In this document: one piece after another, positions 33,677-43,039 of the stretch
How positions within the stretch are numbered: position 1 is the stretch's first letter
Layout: each line of letters begins with the position of its first letter
Assembly: GCF_022682495.2 (NCBI RefSeq)
Contig: NC_071397.1
Span: 15,529,082 to 15,593,081 of the forward strand
Direction: 5' to 3'
DNA: 64,000 nt
Source of the DNA: Desmodus rotundus
Taxonomy: Eukaryota; Chordata; Mammalia; Chiroptera; Phyllostomidae
Program-made: the position numbers and the translations under genes
Notes under the pieces: generated by a model
Seen by the model: only the letters and a program-made list of their open reading frames with translations
Database searches by the model: none
Told to the model about the DNA's origin: nothing

Positions 33677-34359
33677 TGAGCTCTGTCCAGAAGGTATCCA
33701 GCCATGTAATATGAAATCTAGAGACATTTATTGAAGAAGACACAAGATACAAGAAACACTGTACACAGGACAATGATGCCGCAGTCCCCTCCAAGGAAGG
33801 CTTCGTGGGACCTCACACAGTTTTCCCAATCACCATCAGCTGCCTCATCATATTTTCCTGAATCTCATCCATGGTCTGAAATCTCTTTTCTTTCAAAGGT
33901 GATTTTAGCTTTGGGGAAAGCCAGAAGTCAAAGGGCATCAAATTTGGGCTGTAGAAGGCAGAGTTACCTAAGTAATTTGATGTTTCACCAAAAAACTCTG
34001 AATGAGACAAGATGCATGAGCAGGCACACTGTCATGATGAAGCTGCCAATCACCAGTTGCCCATAGCTTTAGCTTTCTGAATCGTCTGAATAGTCTCTGT
34101 GGAGGAATGTTCAAACTTAATGCAAAATTTGATTCAGATCCATTGCTCTACTTGCTCAGTCATTTTGAATTCAACAGCCACACAGTACACATGCTCACTC
34201 AACAGCATCTACAGCCCACACTGACTAGTACAGTGAAGCCATCATTGTTCACACATGTGCATTCCAGTCCACTCCCCTTGGCTGCCAGGTTACATCAATA
34301 TTGCACAAACTGTTCTTGTTATATTAACAATAGCTGGATTTTTTTCTGGACAGATCTCA
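33677..34359 (-). mobile_element. Mariner DNA transposon, internally deleted, 683 bp
   Basis: The terminal inverted repeats TGAGCTCTGTCCAGAAGGTA (left) and the reverse of ATCCAGC...TCTGTCCAGA..TCTCA (right) share TCTGTCCAGAA and ATCCAGC. A TA precedes the left end (33675-33676), while the right TA is not visible. On the minus strand the start of a mariner transposase (MTEQVEQW, 34172 downward) is followed, after loss of roughly half the gene, by HHDS and then FDFWLSPKLKSPLKEKRFQT. The latter two contain the second and third catalytic Asp positions. Stops and a frameshift break it, so it is immobile. Full mariners are about 1.3 kb. Confidence 0.92.
33813..34173 (-). pseudogene. Mariner transposase pseudogene (DD34D type, centre deleted)
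   Basis: Cut-and-paste transposase of the mariner family. It starts at about 34173 (ATGACTGAGCAAGTAGAGCA). The N-terminal helix-turn-helix part is reduced to about 25 codons with an early TGA. It then jumps to the second catalytic Asp (codon GAC at 34033-34031, in LHHD) and the third (33929-33927, in PFDFW). The two codons are 104 nt apart, one base short of the 105 nt for a 34-residue spacing, so there is a 1-nt deletion between them. The first catalytic Asp is missing with the deleted centre. The C-terminal frame is open to the TGA at 33813. Confidence 0.85.
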
Positions 34360-34360
34360 T

Positions 34361-34948
34361 CATATATCTGACAAAGAATTTGTATTCAGAATATACAAAA
34401 ATTTCTTTCAAAACATGAACTTTTATAATGAAAATGGGCAAAAGATAAAAATACAAAATAAGATATATGAATGGTTAATAAGCACATAAAATGAGTCAAT
34501 ATAAGTATTCCTCAGAGAAATAAAAATTAAATTTACAATTAGATACCATTTCACACCTATTAGATTAGTGAAATTCAAACCACCAAATGTTTGTGCACAG
34601 GCAGAGCAACAGAAAACCCCCAGGTTTTCAGGTGGGAGTGTAAATCTTACAGCCACTTTGGAAACTGCATGTTAAGTTCTTACAAATTGATAGTATATCC
34701 ATCTCATGACCCAGTAATTTCACTCTAAAGTATTTATCCAGGACATGAAAATATAACCTCCAAAAGATCAGTACAAAAATGTTACAGATTTATTTCTAAT
34801 AGTAAAATATGTAAACAACCCAAGTGTTTTCCAAGAGAATCAATAAGCAAAATAGATTCTATTTATACAATGGGTTACTATTTAGCTCATAAAAACAAGT
34901 AAACTACTGGTTGACAAAATAACTGCATGAGTCAAAAATATTATGTTG
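34361..34948 (+). mobile_element. Old L1M ORF2 fragment, second piece
   Basis: Continues the 33530-33676 copy: 'ATCTGACAAAGAATTTGTAT', 'GAAAATGGGCAAAAGATAAA', 'AGATACCATTTCACACCTAT', 'CAGCCACTTTGGAAACTGCA', 'ATCCAGGACATGAAAATATA' and 'CAATGGGTTACTATTTAGCT'. It breaks after CAAAAATATTATGTTG, and the same text recurs at 37806-37822 where the copy resumes. Heavily mutated, no coding capacity. Confidence 0.88.
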
Positions 34949-35688
34949 AAAAGATACTCAATGTCACTGACCATAAGAGAAATGTAAATTAAAACCACAA
35001 TGAGATATCACCTCACACCTGTCAGAATGGCTATGATCAATAAATCAACAAACAACAAGTGCTGGTGAGGATGTGGAGACAGGGGAACCCTTTTGCACTG
35101 TTGGTAAGAATGCAGATTGGTGCAGCTACTGTGGAAAGCAGTATGGAAACACATTAAAAAATTAAAAGTGATTCCACTTCTGGGAATTTTCTGAGGAATC
35201 CCAAAACAATAATTCAAAACAATATAAGCACCCCTCTGTTCATTGCAGTGTTATTTATAAGTGCCATGATATAGAAGCAGCCCAGGTCCATCATTAGATG
35301 AGTGGATAAAACAACCATAAGACATTTACACAATGGAATACTACTTGGCTGTAAAATTTTACCCTTTGTGACAGCATCAATGGACCTAGAGAACACTATG
35401 TTAAATGAAATAAGCCAGTAAGAGAAAGAAAATACGATATGATCTCACTCATTTGTGGACTCTAATGAACAAACTGAACTAACAAGCAAAACAGAGATAG
35501 ACTCATAGATAGAGAGCAGACTGACAACCCTGGAGGGAGGGTGGTTAAGGGGTGGAGGGACTGAGCAATAAGGAAAGAGGACACATGGAAATGGACAACA
35601 GTGTGGTGATTAAGGGGGGAGGAGGGTATAAGCAGGTAAACAGTAATGGAAGAAAATACAGTAAAAAGTTTTAAAAAGTTTCTGAGCC
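34949..35688 (+). mobile_element. Younger LINE-1 3' fragment
   Basis: 5'-truncated L1 starting 'AAAAGATACTCAATGTCACT', through 'ACCACAATGAGATATCACCT', 'GGTGAGGATGTGGAGACAGG', 'GTGATTCCACTTCTGGGAAT' and 'GTATGATCTCACTCATTTG'-type text (here ATATGATCTCACTCATTTGT), ending in a bat-type 3'UTR with 'GGACAACAGTGTGGTGATTA' and an A-rich tail near 35650. It is clearly less diverged than the L1M it interrupts. The minus frames at 35008-35396 are antisense artefacts. Confidence 0.92.
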
Positions 35689-37775
35689 AGACTTCCAGTC
35701 AAGATGGAGGCATAGGTAAACATACATCACCTCTGTGCACAACTACAGCAAAAATTACGACTAGACTAGAAAACAAATATGACCCAGATTCATCAGAAAA
35801 TTGAGCTGTGTGGAAGTCTAACAACCAAGGATTTAAAGAAACCACATTCATCCAGACATGTAGGAGGGGCAGAGATGTGGGTGCATGGAGAGGTGTGAAG
35901 AGGTGCAGAGTGTCATGGAGTAGAGGTGGAACAGGTGGTCCCACATTTATGTATGATGGATAAAACCAGGAGGGATATCTTGAGAGCAAGAGATCCCTGC
36001 CCCAGACCAGACCACCCTGCCCAGGGTTCCAACTTCCGGAAGATAAGTCCCTATAACTCCTGGCTATAAAAATCAGTGGGGGCTGGAGTGGCAGAAGAAA
36101 CTGTGGGATTCTCAAGAAACTCTTCTTAAAGGGCCAGCAATGGACTTAGGACTCATACAGAGCTACCCCCTCTGGGATTCAGCACCAGGGCAATAGCTGA
36201 AAGGGCACAAGTGGCATTGGGGAGAAGGGGAGAAAGTGAAGTGACTGGCAAGGGGTCAAGTGCTGGGAGACAGCTTCCTACCAGGCAATCTCCAGAGGCC
36301 AGGTAGTGGCATAGTCCCCTCTCCGAGCCCTTCCACACACAGGGCTATGAAGCAGTGAAACAGGTTACCTCACCCTGGTGATTACCTAAGGCTCTGCCCC
36401 ATACAAGTTACAGGTGCCTTTTCTATAATAGGCCACACTACTAAGACATGAAGTGTCAAAGCAGCTCTACCTAATACACAGAAACAAACATAGGGAAGGT
36501 GACAAACTGAGGAGACAAAGAAATATGGCCCAAATTAAAGAACAAAAAAAAAAATCCAGGAAAGGAACTAAATGAAATAAAGATAAGCAACCCATTAGAT
36601 TCAAAATTCAAACACTGGTTATCAGGATGCTCAAAGAAATCATTGGATACTTCAACAGCATAAAAAAGACCCAGGCAGAAGTGAAGGTTGCATTAAGTGA
36701 AATAAAGAAAAATCTATAGGGAACCAACACTGGAGGGGATGATGCTGAGAATAAAATCAATGATTTTGAACATAGGGGGAAAAAAGCATTCAATCAGAAC
36801 TGCAAGAAGAAAAAAGAATTAAAAACAAACAAACAACAACAACAACAAAAAACAACGAGGATAGAATAAGGAGCCTCTGGGACATCTCCAAAAGTACCAA
36901 CATCCAAATCATAGGAATGACAAAAGGAGAAGAGGAAGAACAAGAAATTGAAAACATTTGAAAAAATAAAGAAAACTTCCCTAATTTGGTGAAAGAAATA
37001 GACATACAAGTCCAGGAAACACAGAGAATCCCAAACAAGTTGGACCCAAAGAGGACCACACCAAGACACATCACAGTAAAAATGCCAAAGGTTAAAGATC
37101 AAGAAAGTATTTTAAAAGCAGCAAGAGTAGAGAGTTACTTACAAAGGAGTTCCCATAAGACTGTCAGCTGATTTCTCTAAAGATACTTTACAGACTAAAA
37201 GAGACTGGCAAGAAGTATTCAAAGGGATGAAAAGCAAGGATCTACAACCTAGATTATTCTGTCCAGCAAAGCTATCATTTAGAATTAAATGGCAGATAAA
37301 CTACTTCCCAATCAAGGTAAAATTAAAGGAGTTCATCATTACCAAGCCCTTATTATATGAAACGTTAAAGGGACTTATTTAAGAAGAAGAAGAAAATCAA
37401 AACTATGAACAGTAAAATGACAACAAACTCACAACTGTCAACCACTGAATCTAAAAAACAAACTAAGCAAACAAAAAGAGAAGAATCATAGAAATGGAGA
37501 TCACATGGAGGGTTATCCACTGGAAGAGTGAAGGGAGGTAATGGGGGGAAATTTGCAGAGATTAAGAACTACAAATTGGTGGGTACAAAATAGACAGGGG
37601 GTTGTTAAGAACAGTATAAATGGAGAAGCCAAAGAACTTAAAAGCATGACCCATGGACATGAACTAAGGGAAGTCAGTACAGGGTGGAGGGAATGGGTGT
37701 ATCTGGTGGAGGAGGTCAAAGGGGGAAAAATTAGGACAACTGTAACAGCATAATCAATAAAATACATTTTTTAAT
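35689..37775 (+). mobile_element. Half-L1 copy 2: L1 5'UTR, ORF1 remnant and 3' end, no ORF2
   Basis: Same structure and order as the element at 31072: start AGACTTCCAGTCAAGATGG, 'AACCAAGGATTTAAAGAAAC', 'CCAGGGTTCCAACTTCCGGA', then ORF1 text, 'GGAGTTCATCATTACCAAGC', 'GAAATGGAGATCACATGGAG', 'GCATGACCCATGGACATGAA' and the end 'GCATAATCAATAAAATACA'. ORF2 is absent with the same junction (ORF1 end straight to 3' region), so the two copies share a source rather than being independent deletions. No clear target duplication of its own; it lies at the tail of the preceding L1 fragment. The minus frames at 35699-37102 are antisense artefacts. Confidence 0.92.
36525..37385 (+). pseudogene. L1 ORF1 of half-L1 copy 2, broken
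   Basis: ORF1p is the L1 RNA-binding protein. The ATG region matches copy 1 (ATGGCCCAAATTAAAGAACA), but the frame is lost within the first 10-15 codons at an A-run (36543-36555). The best surviving stretch is 36986-37171, giving 'IDIQVQETQRIPNKLDPKRT' and 'PRHITVKMPKVKDQESILKA', the RRM-to-C-terminal-domain part, ending in a TGA inside the 'KTVS(A)DFS' block. The equivalent Arg-Ile-Ile codons near 36905 read ATC CAA ATC ATA, so this copy lacks copy 1's TGA at that site. Confidence 0.85.
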
Positions 37776-38110
37776 TCAAAAATAAAGATACAAAATGTAA
37801 AGCACCAAAATATATTATCTTGAATGAAAGAAAATAAACATAAAAGAGTATATATGAATCACGTGGAGTTCCAAATAGACAAAACTAATTTAGTCTGATA
37901 GAAAACACAACAGTGGTTGCCTCTGCATGTGGAGATGGGCTAGGGGCGACAATTTGGGAACCTCCTGGAATGATGAAAATATTCTATTCCTTGCCTGGGA
38001 AGTTGGGGTTATACTAGCACAAGTATTCGACAGAATATATCAAATTGTCCACTTAACATACTGTTAGTAAATTTTAGCTATGGTTTAAAAAACATTAAAT
38101 GTGTGGGTAA
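37776..38110 (+). mobile_element. Old L1M fragment, third piece (3'UTR)
   Basis: Resumes with CAAAATATATTATCTTG (37806-37822), a near repeat of CAAAAATATTATGTTG at 34933-34948, then 'AAAAGAGTATATATGAATCA', 'CAGTGGTTGCCTCTGCATGT', 'GGAACCTCCTGGAATGATGA' and 'TCAAATTGTCCACTTAACAT'. This is the L1M 3' end in the same orientation and order as the pieces at 33530 and 34361. The near repeat is best read as the target duplication of the intervening insertions. Confidence 0.85.
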
Positions 38111-40185
38111 TAAAAATTCAGGGCAGATATTTTATAATTTTATCGACAAGGAGAAGCAAATTGCATTACTCCAATATAGTTTTTCTGGAGTTCAACTTGG
38201 CCGAAGGACCAGTCTGAATTTTTTCTAGAAGTTTTATCTAGCTTTGAAGTTCTGAATTTTTTCTGTGCCTTCTAAAAGACAGCACAAAACTTTCTATTTT
38301 TACAGATAGTAAAGAAGGAACCCTAAAAGAATTACATAACCACACAGCTATTTCACTCTTCCAAGTAAATACCATTAAATACATTCTTACATTGCTAATG
38401 CTTCAGGCTTCCTCTTAGTAGCTAAAACCAAGATTTTTTTTCACCATCAACTCTAAAGATTCTGAAGGTGAACTAAGAGGCAATTCCGTTGCTGATGTTT
38501 AAGGCAGACCCAAACACAGCTTGTCCATCTGTAGCCCTCAAATTTCTGTACCGCCGTCAGGAAGAACAGTGAGAGTTTTGTTAATAAATACAGCACATTT
38601 GACATGGATATTTAAGACACACAGGGAGCAGAGATTTACAACATGCTGCCATTTTTACACAAAAGTTTCTCCTATCCTTGTAAAGTCAATGAGAAAGTAA
38701 TAACAGTGTGCTCCCTGAGGAAATGGTCCTTTCACACATTCTGTCACAGCAGATGCAGCTGGTGTTTCAACTGCTTCGCTGTAGAAACCGAGTGATAAGT
38801 TTTAGAAAGGCTTCGCGAAAGTGCCACATGCAAGGGAGAGCAAAGGGCGAGAAAAAGGACTGAGAAAAGATATGGAAGCAAACAAGTCATAAGACTTGAC
38901 GATAAGTCATGGGCTTCAGTTAAACCAAAGATTTAGAAAATTTTTCTGAAAACTTAAAAACTGTCTGATACAAAGGAAAAGCAACTGCCTTGTTTTGATT
39001 CTATCTGATTTGCTTTCACAGTATCACATTGCATAAAATAAAAGGAAAATAAAGTGAAAAGAATAGGCCATCTCCCTCTTCTCTTCCCTAACGATAGAGT
39101 TTGGCAGTCTGTCGATTTCTAGTTCAAAGACAGAGATGTAATATAAACAGAGTTGTTTCCTTTCTCTGTCTTTCTGGGATTATATTACCGTGTTTCTTAG
39201 TTTCTCCTATTATTTATACCTTAGTGTAGGTCACCTTAATTTCTCACCTGAACTTCTGAAAATGCCTCCTATTTTATCTTCAGGCTACCACTTTTTTCCC
39301 TTTCAAATATTCACCACCTGCTACTCAGAGTTATCTCATTAAATTACATAACATGGCATAACTTGCCTTAGGAATAACTACCTCTTGGAGGCTCTGATTG
39401 CTCCAGACTCCTCTTTTGAGGCCATAAGGTTTTTTATAGGCACTATTCTGCTTTTCTCCCTTGTAAAAATGATGATAAGTCTTGAAAGTGTTAGGCTTAG
39501 GTGGGTATATCTTGATATAGGAGGAGGTGATCCCTGTCTGCGGTTTATACGAGTTGCCAGTCCTGGCCAACAAACACAAAGTAAAGTTTCCTGGAGGGCA
39601 TCTGGGAAATCTTGTCCTTGAATTGAACAAGGAGGGTAAGGGAGAAGAGGGGGAGGAGGAGGAGGAGAGCGGAAGGCAGGAGACAGGGAGGAAAGAGGGA
39701 AAGAAATCAAACAGTAAAGAATTTTTTTTCCCTGACTGTTTGCTATTTCCTGCTTCTGATGTAAGTTGTGTAAATAAGTTATATATGAAAATCTTGCAGC
39801 CGTCATGCAACCATGTGGGTAAGGTAGAAGGAACTGCAGAAACATACTCTCAGCTCTGATATGGGCTTCCTGAGGGGGGCAGGGGGGGTCTCGCATGACT
39901 GCGATTCCTGTCTCTCTATCATGTATAATTGACTCCAGGATCATGAGGCCTCAGGTACTTCCATGAATATGCAGGCTTCTTTCCCACCTCACAGCCTTTG
40001 TCAAGCTGCAATGTAAATCTGTACGGGGTATATATTGAAACTGTAAGGCACTTAGATCACATTTTTCTTTGGGTATTTGTACATTTATTATAGTAATTGT
40101 CCAACAATGTCTTGAGGAAGGGACATCATTTTATACAGCATACAGAGCCCCATTGGACTACAGTTACCTTTGCATTTGCCGTTGC
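38111..40185. other. Single-copy DNA; longest ORF of the window lies here, unassigned
   Basis: Repeat-poor stretch. The minus strand is open for 188 codons at 39378-39944 and, in another frame, 159 codons at 39331-39810. The plus strand is also open for 110 codons at 39527-39859. A purine-rich core (39633-39713, GGAGGA units) lacks stops in several frames and gives the PPPPPP string. No domain, signal or splice pattern was recognised, so I do not call a gene. The rest shows no repeat I can name. Confidence 0.35.
39633..39713. repeat. Polypurine GGA-rich tract
   Basis: Plus strand almost entirely A/G, with GAGGAGGAGGAGG and GGGAGGAAAGAGGG units. Confidence 0.9.
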
Positions 40186-40187
40186 CT

Positions 40188-40269
40188 ATGCAGTACGACC
40201 AGGAATTGAACCTGAAACCTTTGGGTGTATGGGACGGTGCTGCAACCTATGAAGCCACTTTGCCAGGGC
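40188..40269 (-). mobile_element. Ves-type SINE fragment (tRNA head only)
   Basis: The minus strand reads GCCCTGGCAAAGTGGCTTCA at its head. The box B region appears on the plus strand as GGAATTGAACC (40202-40212). Only the tRNA-related half is recognisable; the body and tail are lost or too diverged. Confidence 0.82.
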
Positions 40270-40274
40270 ATTGC

Positions 40275-40545
40275 TTTCAGTGGATATGTCATTTCCTCGG
40301 AGAGGTTGCCCCTGGTAATCCTACATAAATTGTAACTCCATTATCTTCTCACACAGCTTAGTGATAAGTTTGCTCATAACTCTTGTCAATATTTGAAATG
40401 ACTTTGTTTATTAGCTCTCCTTCCACTACCAGTAAGACCTATAAGAAAAGGGCTGTAACTGTCTTTTTGACTCTTAAATCACCTGTACCTTGCCCAGTGT
40501 CTGAGGCATCCAATATTTTTTGAATGAATAGATGGAATACAGAAT
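40275..40545 (+). mobile_element. LINE-2 (L2) 3'UTR fragment
   Basis: 'GACCTATAAGAAAAGGGCTG' (the position of TGTGAGCTCCTTGAGGGCAGG), 'CACCTGTACCTTGCCCAGTG' and 'CCAATATTTTTTGAATGAAT' are the last blocks of L2 in order. Confidence 0.75.
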
Positions 40546-41745
40546 GAAAGCACCAGGCAGGAAGGTAGGAGGAGAAGGAAGGAGGAAAGAAAGAAGGGTT
40601 TTCTTGAACAGAGGCACAACAGTATTTTGTAACAACCAAATCTGAATTAATATCAAATCAGAGAATTTGAAGATATAGTGGTTATAATTAATATCAACTA
40701 TTTTGTGTGCATATATAGTAATACTTACATAAATATATATATATATATTATGTTGTGTATCGGTAACAATAAAAATGTACTTTGCTAAGTATGTCATGAA
40801 GAGACACATAAGTAGGAAGTCTGATTATTCAGGGTAAGGAATCATTTAGCTCTAAGGAGAAAAATGCATTCTGGCAGTGTCTCATGGGGAAGAAACAATT
40901 TGAGGAGGGACTCAGAGCACTGGGTTAATACCAAGAGTGGGTCAGTACCAATTATGTGTTGTTAAATATAGCAAAAACTTAAAAGAGGAAAAAAACATAC
41001 AGGGGCAAATTAGCACGGTAACAAATTCTTAGAGTTATCTTCACAGACTAAACAATTTCGATGCAGTTGGTGAATTCCTGCATCAAGAATGTATTGTCTA
41101 ATGGTATTAACAGGCATCCCTATCTTTCTAATCACGTCTTATTCTAGCCCGTGAACCTAAATATTTTCTTCTTGTCTCCATAATTTTGGTCTCCAGGATT
41201 CATAATCTTGGTTTAACAATACTGCGGTCTTCTTGACTCTGGCATCTGACAAATTTCATCACGGTCATTTTGTGTGTTGATGGAAAAAGATTTCATGGAG
41301 TTTGGAGCCTTGAGCTCTAGTTCCAATGTGACAACCAATGAACTGTCTTGGTCCTGATTTTTTTATTTGTAAAAGATACGCATGAAAATATTCTCTCTAA
41401 ATTCCATTTCTAACTTCTCCAAGGATAAGGATGTCATGTTTGGTGGACAATTCCAGCCATCGAAAGACTCGTGTGCCCTAAGGCATTTATTTATGCTCCA
41501 CCATAAGTGGTAATTGGCAGGGCTTGTGCATGCATTTTTTGGAATGACAAGACAAATTTCTTTTTAAATTCCTCCTTTAATTACCTAATAATACATGGAC
41601 CTTAAATATCTTTTTCTGAGTTGATTTTGGTGATTGATTGAACCTAAAAATGCTGTTTGTTCAGACAACCCAAAAAGTTCAGTATGATTATCTACTTTTC
41701 TAGATTAAATTTTCTCCATAAAAAATTTTGTTTTTTTCTCACCTC
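40546..41745. other. Single-copy DNA, nothing recognised
   Basis: No supported gene. A short (TA)n run lies at about 40732-40748, and the 111-codon minus frame at 40474-40809 crosses it and the L2 remnant, so it is rejected. Confidence 0.45.
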
Positions 41746-42240
41746 CACCTCTGCTCCATAAAATCATTCTGGTGATTCTAGCCACAAAATATATATTGAG
41801 ACCATTATCACAGCTGTCACACTCCTGGCTCAGGCTATCGGTTCTCAGCGGGTTCGCTTTCCAACTGACCTACCTGCTCCCACTCTCGGCTGCATTCTGC
41901 ATACAGTAGCAAAAGTGAACTTGTAAATATGCCGTCTTGCTGTGTAAAATAGTTCACAACTTCCCACTTTCCTTAGAAAAGAAATGTAATATCAGTATGA
42001 ACTGGTCCCTGGTCATCTCTCCAGACTCCTCTTCTCCTCACTCCCTGATCCTTTTTCAGTTCCAAGGAAGAAACATTTCCAACTCTGACCCTTTGGGACT
42101 CATAGCTCTGTCCAAAGAAATTACCCTCCAATATTCTCCTCTCTTCTTCTCCAATGACCTATATTTTTATACCTTTCATGTTTATGACAGACTTAAGATT
42201 CATAAAGGATTTGAGACCATCTGCATGTAGGATGTCTCAA
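41746..42240 (+). mobile_element. LINE-2 (L2) fragment, diverged
   Basis: 'CATTCTGGTGATTCTAGCCA', 'GCTGCATTCTGCATACAGTA', 'AGTTCACAACTTCCCACTTT' and 'GTATGAACTGGTCCCTGGTC' follow the L2 order (adult-site block, 'TCAATGGCTCCCCATTGCCC', then 'AAGGCCCTCCATGATCTGGC'). A 97-codon frame at 41937-42230 lies within it and is not a gene. Confidence 0.6.
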
Positions 42241-42329
42241 AACTCTCTTTGACACAATACATCACTATAGTGTCCAAATCGAAGCTTGTACTTTAGCACT
42301 TTATCTCATTACTAAACCTCTGTATATAT

Positions 42330-42475
42330 CAACTTTTTCATTTGTCAAATGGGAATAATAGTGTGTGTCCTGTAGAATTATCATAGGGTTTTGTGTGTGC
42401 GTGTGTCTGCTTGTGCATGTGTACATCAAACACAAGGTACAGCACAAAGTAAGCACTCTCTGTGTGCGGTCCTGG
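42330..42475 (+). repeat. MIR fragment with internal (TG)n
   Basis: 'TTTGTCAAATGGGAATAATA', 'GTAGAATTATCATAGGGTTT' and 'CAAGGTACAGCACAAAGTAA' match the MIR 3' part in plus orientation, with a TGTGTGTGCGTGTGTC stretch expanded between the last two. Confidence 0.7.
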
Positions 42476-43015
42476 GACTATAGTGATATCCCATTGTCCT
42501 TTATACATTTTTAAATTACTGTTTGAGCTAACTTTATCATCCATATCTGAGTGAAGACAATCAGTCAGTGTATCAGGAAAAGGAAAGAAATAGGCTAAGG
42601 AAGAGATAACAAATAAAGAGATTTTCAAAGCTATTATTTAAAGGACTTTATCTTTCTTTTTTATTTTTCTATTTTTTGAGAAATATGTTTTAAAATATTC
42701 TTAATACTGCTGTATGGTGCTTTACCTTCTTTACTTGGTCTGTTAATCTACTTCAGCTGTGGGGCTGGTTTTGTTGTTGTTTTGCTTTCAACAGAGTATT
42801 GAAAAACACCTAAAATGTTTTTGTTTGAGAAAAATTAGCTGTTGTTTACCTGGACATTGATGGCTCAATTCTCAAACCAATTATGAATTCACTTAAATTT
42901 ATCCATGAGCAGCCTTACTATAACATCAAAAAAGTGCTGAATTAATTCCTTCAGTCAATATTTATTATTTATTTATCAATAAACTTTTTGGTCTTCAAGG
43001 GATCAGTACTGCCCA
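42476..43015. other. Single-copy DNA, nothing recognised
   Basis: No gene or clear repeat. Confidence 0.45.
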
Positions 43016-43017
43016 CC

Positions 43018-43039
43018 TTTTTTTTTTTTTTTTTTTTTT
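43018..43039. repeat. Poly(T) run
   Basis: More than 20 consecutive T. It may be the tail of a minus-strand retroposon, but no element body is recognisable to its right. Confidence 0.95.

Noticed and set aside
33731..34066. Plus-strand 111-codon frame
   Set aside because: Antisense to the mariner transposase relic.
35699..37102. Minus-strand frames of 94-138 codons over half-L1 copy 2 (and similarly over copy 1)
   Set aside because: Antisense to the L1 5'UTR and ORF1; the same antisense frames appear in both copies because the DNA is shared, not because of a gene.
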